A stretch of 10,461 bases of DNA from Candidatus Woesearchaeota archaeon (lineage in GTDB: Archaea > Nanobdellota > Nanobdellia > SCGC-AAA011-G17 > UBA489). The stretch spans positions 1-10,461 of the forward strand of contig JACOVP010000036.1 of NCBI GenBank assembly GCA_016177265.1, in the 5' to 3' direction. The notes below the pieces were generated by a model. The model saw only the letters and a program-made list of their open reading frames with translations. It had not been told where the DNA came from and searched no databases. Within the stretch, counting starts at the first letter, position 1; each line of letters opens with the position of its first letter. This document shows, piece after piece, positions 5,674-10,461 of the stretch. The position numbers and the translations under genes are program-made.

Positions 5674-6485
5674 GAAAATTTCTTCCGTTCAATGAATGCA
5701 CGCATCTCATCAACAAATGCCTGTGCTTCCTTCCGATAGTAATCATAGTCCTTGCCAGAAATAGATTTGATATCGCGATGCACGATCTTCTTAAAAATAG
5801 CATAGAGATGACGCATCGTCTTTGCAGTACGTTGGCGAATGTGTCGTTCCGCATACAATTTATGTTCAAGCATATCAGCAACATGATCTGGTGATGGTGG
5901 TATTTCTCCTAGTACCATGAGTGCAGCATGTGCAGCATCAACAGCAGACCAGTATAAGTCAACCATCGCTGTCAATAAATGCTGGTCAGCACGATGCAAC
6001 GATGCAGGCGCCAGAGTAAAATACGTCCAGATGGATTCATCACTGGGTCGTATCCGCCCTTGATCTAACAACGTTTGCAATGGATCAAAAAATCCAGTAT
6101 CTACTAAGGCAACTCCCGATCGTAAAATGTTAATGGCCACAGGATCGCCAGCGCGCACATACTCCCAGAACGCAGTCAAGCGCATCGATTGGACATGCAG
6201 CCGTTTTGGATCAACTTGCGCAATAGCCCGCTCCGTCAGAATTCGGTAAGTCTCTACCAATTCCTCGGTAAAGCGGATCCGGATGTCATCTAAAATAATG
6301 AGAATATCCAAGTCACGCTTTGGTGAGGGTTGTTGTTTCGTTGCAGACCCAAAGAGGATGATGGCGGAGAGAAATTTCCCGAACTCCTTATACATGATTT
6401 TAGCAAATTGCCTGGCTATTTCAATGTCTTCCTGTAAGTAGAGAGAAATGTTCTTTTGGGGATTTTTTTGCACCTCAAACTTCAC
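5670..6485 (-). CDS. Nucleotidyltransferase-HEPN fusion protein
   Basis: The 271-residue protein starts with a DNA polymerase beta-type nucleotidyltransferase domain (about residues 15-130): LFGSATKQQPSPKRDLDILI carries the GS (46-47) and the paired metal ligands Asp58 and Asp60. The C-terminal half (about 155-265) is helical and has the look of a HEPN domain; R219 and H226 in RTAKTMRH could be an R-x6-H motif, but this is tentative. The separate MNT and HEPN proteins usually form a toxin-antitoxin pair, in which the transferase AMPylates and silences the HEPN RNase. A single-chain form suggests built-in control or another nucleotide-transfer role. The start is GTG at 6485, well supported by GAGGTGA with a six-base spacer. 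The stop codon overlaps that of ndh by four bases (convergent). Confidence 0.8.
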   Translation of the reverse strand: MKFEVQKNPQKNISLYLQEDIEIARQFAKIMYKEFGKFLSAIILFGSATKQQPSPKRDLDILIILDDIRIRFTEELVETYRILTERAIAQVDPKRLHVQSMRLTAFWEYVRAGDPVAINILRSGVALVDTGFFDPLQTLLDQGRIRPSDESIWTYFTLAPASLHRADQHLLTAMVDLYWSAVDAAHAALMVLGEIPPSPDHVADMLEHKLYAERHIRQRTAKTMRHLYAIFKKIVHRDIKSISGKDYDYYRKEAQAFVDEMRAFIERKKFS

Positions 6486-6525
6486 AACAGCTCACCTCTT
6501 TTTGGAAAATGAAGGATGGTAGACC

Positions 6526-6535
6526 ATTAAATACT
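6526..6535 (-). promoter_or_regulatory. TATA box of the nucleotidyltransferase-HEPN gene
   Basis: The minus strand reads GTATTTAATG just downstream of the pilin-like gene's stop codon. Transcription would start near 6505, leaving a 20-base leader that contains the strong GAGGTGA site. The gene can thus be expressed apart from the operon upstream. Confidence 0.5.
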
Positions 6536-6541
6536 TTGTGG

Positions 6542-7270
6542 TCACTCTGATGTCCCTCCTCCGCCTCCGGGCGCACAAAAACAAGGAGTAGTAGTCTCGT
6601 GGATGTGGATGCAGACATTGTTGGAGACAAAGGAAGGTGGCGTCCTTACCTGCAGTTCTCCATGAGTAGTGCCAAGGATATTATGGATTTCTATAGATAG
6701 CACCTCCAATGTCTGAACATCCTGCTGGTAAGTTGTAGGAAGGGGAGTATCTTGTGTATAGACAGTAGAAGAATCTTGGAAGTCAAACCCAAACAACGTT
6801 ATGGGAGGATTATAGTTGAGCACTTCCTCATCCGTCAGACAGGATGGTATCGCCTCAAAGAGAAGAGGGTCTAGCCCAAGTTTCACTGCCGTGTCATTAA
6901 TTTTTGCTACATAAATCTGTTGCAAGCCAACCGTAAGGTTAATCACCCCAACCACATCAGCAAACGTCTCTTTCGTCAGAATGTACTGCTCCTTATTTCC
7001 CAACAATAGAACGAGAGAAATCATTTTCCCGGATAACCTGATATCCAACGCACTCGAAGGTATCTCTACCCATACGGTGTCTCGCGTTCCTGCTGTCAAT
7101 GTAGACAGTTCATTCACTTTTTCTGCTAGGTGACTAACTGCATCTTCAGCTTTAGCAATATTACGAGCTTCACTAATTTGCTGGAATGCATAATAGAAGA
7201 GGATAAGAGAGACAAACACCAGAGTGCCAATCAGAAAGAGATGTTCTGTTGCTGCCTGTCCTTGCTTCAT
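6542..7270 (-). CDS. Pilin-like secreted protein with class III signal peptide
   Basis: The 242-residue protein begins MKQGQAATEHLFLIGTLVFV, a short basic leader, then G-Q-A-A-T-E and a long hydrophobic helix (about residues 10-28). This is the archaeal class III signal (Pfam Class_IIIsignal type), processed by a prepilin peptidase between G4 and Q5, with the helix forming the pilus core. The rest is a beta-rich extracellular domain ending in a cysteine/histidine-rich tail (NNVCIHIHETTTPCFCAPGG) and five glycines. It could be a minor pilin or adhesin. The frame can begin at GTG 7273, but I chose the ATG at 7270. It follows the TIM-barrel gene by only seven bases, so translation is probably coupled. 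The Cys/His tail could bind metal or form disulfides. Confidence 0.85.
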   Translation of the reverse strand: MKQGQAATEHLFLIGTLVFVSLILFYYAFQQISEARNIAKAEDAVSHLAEKVNELSTLTAGTRDTVWVEIPSSALDIRLSGKMISLVLLLGNKEQYILTKETFADVVGVINLTVGLQQIYVAKINDTAVKLGLDPLLFEAIPSCLTDEEVLNYNPPITLFGFDFQDSSTVYTQDTPLPTTYQQDVQTLEVLSIEIHNILGTTHGELQVRTPPSFVSNNVCIHIHETTTPCFCAPGGGGGTSE

Positions 7271-7277
7271 CACATAT

Positions 7278-9119
7278 CTACTCGAGCGGCGTTTCCGACC
7301 ATAAAGTCCAGTCTTTTGATGGTATAATATCTCCCACTAGGAATCCTGGTGTCTGCGGTACAAGACCAAAGTACGAATGCTCAATGTCAGTCCATCGTGC
7401 ATACCTGCTATCAACACGGTAGATGGGTGATCGTAAGACATTCATCGCTCCAGTCCATGCTGTATGGTAAAATCCTTCTTTTTGTCCGCCAGGTTCTGCT
7501 ATATATCTTCCTTTGTATCCGGCTTTCTCCAATCGCTCGACAAACCGTTCAATAGGAGCATTGCCCTCACCAGGAGCTAAATGTTCATCATGGTACCCAA
7601 AGTTGTCAGAGAGATGCACACTCCCAATGATATTCTCCTTCGTTAACTGCTGAATTTCTTTATCAACCCACTCCCTAAATTCTTCATCGCTGCCCTTGAA
7701 ATATTTCCTCCAGAAGTTTAAGTGACCAATATCAAACGTCCCACGAATATGATCTTCTGCAACTTTCTTTGCTTCCACCAACTTCATACCTCGTTCTCGC
7801 ACCAAACGGTCTGCCATCTCTTCCCGCGATTTCAAAATAATATCTTTGTATTCCTTAGGATGGCTGCCATAACTTTCTGGACTCCAGTTCTCTGGAGAAA
7901 TAAAGAGTGGTCGTTCAAGACCGCGCTCTTTTTCCAGTTTATAAGCGTCTAGTGCGGATCGTGCAAGGCTATCTTTAATCTCGCCAAGTGCATATTCTTG
8001 GATGGGTTTTATTTTGCTTATTTCTTGCTCTACTTGTTTCGCATCACGTCCACGAGAAATAGCAATTTCCTCATGTGATTTGTAGATATTTTCTATTTTT
8101 TTTAATTGATCTTTCAAATACACTTCAGGTTTCTCTAAATAATTTTCCCATTCTTCCTTATTGTAAATACCTTTTTGTTCTGGAAGAATGCCTCGTTGTT
8201 GCAACTGTTCGCGCACAAAAGTGCGTACTGCTTCAACATTGGTTCCTTCATCTTCTAATTTTTTTGTATAGCTGTCATAAACACGTTTCAAAGCATCATG
8301 TTTTTGTTTTTCTTCTTGGGCTATATTAAAATAGCGAAGAGATTCTCCCTCAGCAAGCTCTTGTTCTTTCTTTCTGAATTGTTTGTAAAGGTATTCTCCA
8401 GCATCATAAGAGTCAAGACCTTTCTTTTTTGCTTCTTCCATGGCTTCTTTTTCATAATCCGCAAAAGTTTTATAGGTGTATTTGATTTTGCCGTCTTCAG
8501 AGACAATATTTCCTTGCTCATCCAGGACAGGTTCCGGAAGTTTGATGGTTCTTGCTAAAGGAGTTACTTGCCCAGTATCTTCATTTACTAAAAAAAGAGG
8601 TGCACGTTTTTTTTCCTCAGGATGTGCCTGAAACTGTTCATCTACTTGATAGAGCGCCCGTGGAAATTCACCTTGCCGTGATCCGATATGGACAACAACT
8701 GCACCACCCCCAGCAGTTTCCGCAGCAAAATCCAATGCTCTTCTGACTTCCTGCAGTGATGCTTCTTTGGTTTCTTTGCTAAAGCGATCGCCAGTGAATC
8801 CAGACAATGGTCCTAAATCAGGAGCTGCATGCGTTGACAATTCGACTTCATTAATCCTTGCCAATTGTCGCATATCTTCTCGCTCTGTATGGCCAAAACT
8901 CTCAGGTGTTGATCCTGTAGGCTGTGTACGAAAGCCTTTTCCAGTCCCAAAAAAACCAAGCTCAACATTCCTTAACCCGCGAAACACATTCGCCTTTAAC
9001 CCTTCTCCCACATCACCAATCCCATGAGAAATCCCAATCTTCAAAGGATCGACTTCTAGTTCTCCTGTCTTCCCTAATCCAGTTCTGTCCAAGGCATGCC
9101 AATAGTCGCTTGTTTCCAT
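7278..9119 (-). CDS. Endonuclease IV-like TIM-barrel metalloenzyme with large helical insertion
   Basis: The 613-residue protein has the xylose isomerase-like/AP endonuclease 2 fold (PF01261 type) split by an insertion. Candidate metal ligands come in the order and spacing of endonuclease IV: His97 (STHAAP), His144 (VVVHIG), Glu410 (ISPENW), Asp463 and His466 (FDIGHLNF), His502 (VHLSDNFG), Asp511 and His513 (HDEHLAPGEG), Glu542 (AEPGG). Between His144 and Glu410, where endonuclease IV has about 36 residues, it has 266. Most of the excess (about 215-395) is highly charged and probably coiled-coil. A C-terminal extension of about 50 residues follows the barrel. It could cut abasic DNA or act as a sugar isomerase/epimerase; the nine-ligand pattern favours the trinuclear-metal type. 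GAGGA lies about nine bases before the ATG. It sits 35 bases after an unknown gene and 7 before the pilin-like gene. Confidence 0.85.
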   Translation of the reverse strand: METSDYWHALDRTGLGKTGELEVDPLKIGISHGIGDVGEGLKANVFRGLRNVELGFFGTGKGFRTQPTGSTPESFGHTEREDMRQLARINEVELSTHAAPDLGPLSGFTGDRFSKETKEASLQEVRRALDFAAETAGGGAVVVHIGSRQGEFPRALYQVDEQFQAHPEEKKRAPLFLVNEDTGQVTPLARTIKLPEPVLDEQGNIVSEDGKIKYTYKTFADYEKEAMEEAKKKGLDSYDAGEYLYKQFRKKEQELAEGESLRYFNIAQEEKQKHDALKRVYDSYTKKLEDEGTNVEAVRTFVREQLQQRGILPEQKGIYNKEEWENYLEKPEVYLKDQLKKIENIYKSHEEIAISRGRDAKQVEQEISKIKPIQEYALGEIKDSLARSALDAYKLEKERGLERPLFISPENWSPESYGSHPKEYKDIILKSREEMADRLVRERGMKLVEAKKVAEDHIRGTFDIGHLNFWRKYFKGSDEEFREWVDKEIQQLTKENIIGSVHLSDNFGYHDEHLAPGEGNAPIERFVERLEKAGYKGRYIAEPGGQKEGFYHTAWTGAMNVLRSPIYRVDSRYARWTDIEHSYFGLVPQTPGFLVGDIIPSKDWTLWSETPLE

Positions 9120-9154
9120 CTCTTTTCCTCGTCTCTAGCAAGATATGACATCTT

Positions 9155-9601
9155 TTATAGTTTTCTATCCCCTACCTCAATGCTTCCATATAGCGCCACT
9201 GCTGCATCAAGGCTGCTAACAGCTACTTTCCTGAAATGATTTTCTATGTTCCATTTGAAATGAAATTTACGTTCTCTTACTTCCCTTGCAATGCCGCGCG
9301 GCACTTCATTGGTTTGTATCCATCGTTCATAATCATCACCATCATCAACAACATCACTATGGAGAGTAACATCATACCTTCCTTCTATGCCAAACCCATA
9401 ATTAGCTATTCTATAGCCATGAACAACTGCCACAGGTCTCATGCCATAGCCAAGAATTCTCCTGCTCTGGAGGATCAAAATATCTCCTGGGTTAAATCTA
9501 TGGAAAGGATTTTTTTTATACCACCTGCCGAGTCTTGTTCCTAACAGAAAGGTTTTAGGAACCAACGCGCTGACAAGATGCCCAAGAGTTTCTGTGCTCA
9601 T
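9155..9601 (-). CDS. Unknown protein, possibly PUA/ASCH-like fold
   Basis: The 148-residue protein is soluble and basic, with no signal peptide. The central part, FNPGDILILQSRRILGYG (36-53) followed by PVAVVHGYRIANYGF, has the F-x-x-G-D-x-I-x-L pattern and beta-strand spacing seen in PUA- and ASCH-like barrels, which often bind RNA or modified bases. This is suggestive only. A second half, TNEVPRGIAREVRERKFHFK, is charged and likely helical. It is the first gene of a minus-strand run: the TIM-barrel gene follows after 35 bases. The ATG at 9601 lies about 28 bases from a TATA box with no Shine-Dalgarno, so the operon mRNA is probably leaderless or nearly so. The plus-strand frames opposite it are shadows. 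Confidence 0.7.
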   Translation of the reverse strand: MSTETLGHLVSALVPKTFLLGTRLGRWYKKNPFHRFNPGDILILQSRRILGYGMRPVAVVHGYRIANYGFGIEGRYDVTLHSDVVDDGDDYERWIQTNEVPRGIAREVRERKFHFKWNIENHFRKVAVSSLDAAVALYGSIEVGDRKL

Positions 9602-9623
9602 AAAAAGAGAAAGAGGTTTACTG

Positions 9624-9635
9624 ATTTATAAATAT
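9624..9635 (-). promoter_or_regulatory. TATA box of the minus-strand operon
   Basis: The minus strand reads ATATTTATAAAT, placing the transcription start around 9603, next to the ATG at 9601. It probably drives the genes from 9601 down to 6542. Confidence 0.65.
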
Positions 9636-9669
9636 TTGGAAAAAATGGGCTTTGTACAATAAATTAACA

Positions 9670-9686
9670 TTTCCGGAAAATTTCCG
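9670..9686. promoter_or_regulatory. Overlapping palindromes, possible operator
   Basis: TTTCCGGAAAATTTCCG contains a perfect ten-base palindrome, TTTCCGGAAA (9670-9679), overlapping CGGAAA-A-TTTCCG (9674-9686). There are three TTTCCG half-sites in alternating orientation. The site lies in the 168-base divergent gap, about 35 bases upstream of the minus-strand TATA box and 53 bases upstream of the plus-strand one, a good place for a regulator to control both genes. The rest of the gap shows nothing else beyond the two promoters. Confidence 0.45.
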
Positions 9687-9738
9687 ATGCTTTTTGCACA
9701 TTCGACAGTGGTGCCATGCTTCTCAAAGACCCACGCAG

Positions 9739-9748
9739 AGTATATAAA
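9739..9748 (+). promoter_or_regulatory. TATA box of the LAGLIDADG gene
   Basis: AGTATATAAA is centred about 26 bases before the ATG at 9770, which predicts a leaderless message. Confidence 0.7.
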
Positions 9749-9769
9749 TGCTTTTGCATTTTTTAACGC

Positions 9770-10461
9770 ATGCACTATACACATCAAGCATATTACAAAA
9801 ATCTTTCAAAAATATCACTCAGCGGACAAGATTTTACTAAAGGCCTCATACTACCAGGATATTTATCAGAAGACCTTGCCTATGTCTGCGGGGCACTCGC
9901 TGGAGATGGTAATATTCATATCAGAAAACATAAACATGATTATACACTAAAGTGCGTAGGGAATCCAAAAGACGAGATTTTATTTTATCAAACCATCTTA
10001 ATCCCTCTTTTCCAAATAGTGTTTAATTTCAAGCCAAGAATAGGTTATAAAGATCAGGGAACAACATTTGGTTTTGTTGTTCACTCAAAAGCACTTTGTA
10101 CATATTTAACTAAAATTATACGGCTTCCTAAAGGCAAGAAGCATCCATTTCTAAGAATTCCTAAAATCTTCCTAAGCTCGAAAAAACTAAGGATTTCATT
10201 TATAAGAGGTCTATTTGATACTGATGGCTGTGTGAGTTTTAAAAAAATGTACAGATCTTATCCTTATTATCCAGTTATTTCTTTAAATTCAAAAACTAAA
10301 AGATTAATAAAGCAAACAGCAGGTATATTAAAAAAATTAGGTTTTAGAAGTTCAGAAACCTATGATTATAAAGTTAAAGATAAAAGAAACAAAAAAGGCT
10401 ATACCATTATTAACAGAATTGATCTATGTGGAAATAAAAACCTTAATCATTGGATAAAAAC
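9770..10461 (+). CDS. LAGLIDADG homing endonuclease-like protein, 3' end cut
   Basis: The frame starts at ATG 9770 (MHYTHQAYYKNLSK) and is still open at the window edge, with 230 codons visible. It carries two LAGLIDADG-type motifs: YVCGALAGDGNI (residues 38-49, acidic Asp46) and FIRGLFDTDGCV (144-155, acidic Asp152), each leading into a basic beta-rich segment, as in a single-chain double-motif enzyme. Such proteins cut long DNA sites and spread their own gene; some have become regulators. An in-frame TAA two codons upstream of the ATG and a TATA box 26 bases upstream show that it is a free-standing gene, not an intein. The coding sequence is visibly more A/T-rich than pcm or ndh, consistent with recent arrival. 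The C-terminus, and any extra DNA-binding domain, are outside the window. Confidence 0.85.
   Translation, partial: MHYTHQAYYKNLSKISLSGQDFTKGLILPGYLSEDLAYVCGALAGDGNIHIRKHKHDYTLKCVGNPKDEILFYQTILIPLFQIVFNFKPRIGYKDQGTTFGFVVHSKALCTYLTKIIRLPKGKKHPFLRIPKIFLSSKKLRISFIRGLFDTDGCVSFKKMYRSYPYYPVISLNSKTKRLIKQTAGILKKLGFRSSETYDYKVKDKRNKKGYTIINRIDLCGNKNLNHWIK

Noticed and set aside
7349..9148. Several plus-strand frames of 64-86 codons opposite the TIM-barrel gene
   Set aside because: They are cysteine- and phenylalanine-rich complements of charged coiled-coil coding sequence, without promoters or family signals.
9687..9950. 87-codon plus-strand frame overlapping the LAGLIDADG start
   Set aside because: It is out of frame with the clear LAGLIDADG protein, has no family features, and its ATG is not placed for the TATA box.
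9770..10461. LAGLIDADG gene as part of an intein or a group I intron
   Set aside because: There is an in-frame stop just before the ATG, no extein frame upstream, no intein splice-block residues, and no flanking exon that I can identify.
1..10461. tRNA, rRNA, CRISPR array or insertion sequence
   Set aside because: No cloverleaf, rRNA core, regularly spaced repeats, transposase or terminal inverted repeats were seen by eye; a covariance-model scan was not possible.

Overview
The window reads as the chromosome of an archaeon. The evidence is an archaeal/eukaryotic-type ribosomal protein L10e gene, TATA-box promoters of the form CTTTATAAAT or TTTATATA, several starts lying about 25 bases downstream of a TATA box (leaderless transcripts), GGTGA-type Shine-Dalgarno sites on internal genes, oligo-T terminators, and a protein with an archaeal class III (pilin/flagellin-type) signal peptide. 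The mix of VapBC, nucleotidyltransferase-HEPN, class III pilin-like and LAGLIDADG genes would suit a DPANN-type lineage such as Woesearchaeota, but the sequence alone does not prove this.

Layout. 1-570 is the 3' part of an asparaginyl-tRNA synthetase-like gene (+). 674-1195 encodes L10e (+) and ends in a hairpin plus T tract shared with the convergent vapBC pair (1220-1853, -). 1854-2014 holds the vapB promoter and a short decayed copy of the 3' end of pcm. 2015-2191 (-) is a 58-codon gene with its own leaderless promoter, and 2215-2859 (-) is pcm, an isoaspartyl protein repair methyltransferase. A divergent promoter with a structured leader (UUCG-capped hairpin) drives 3048-3464 (+). That gene and the following 3542-3931 (+) encode small helical proteins I do not recognise. 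4023-4415 (DoxX-like membrane protein) and 4438-5673 (type II NADH dehydrogenase) form a likely redox operon (+).

From 5670 to 9601 the genes run on the minus strand. They are, in transcription order, an unknown protein (9155-9601), a 613-residue TIM-barrel metalloenzyme with the full endonuclease IV-type ligand set and a helical insertion of more than 200 residues (7278-9119), a class III signal-peptide pilin-like protein (6542-7270), and a nucleotidyltransferase-HEPN fusion with its own promoter (5670-6485). The last gene's stop codon interlocks with that of the NADH dehydrogenase. On the right, a divergent intergenic region with overlapping TTTCCG palindromes leads into a free-standing LAGLIDADG endonuclease (9770 to the window end, +), which is cut by the edge.

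Functionally this is a mosaic: translation (tRNA synthetase-like, L10e), protein repair (Pcm), membrane redox (DoxX/NDH-2), two toxin-antitoxin-like loci, a homing endonuclease, and a metalloenzyme-pilin cluster that is the least expected part. No tRNA, rRNA, CRISPR array or insertion sequence was seen.
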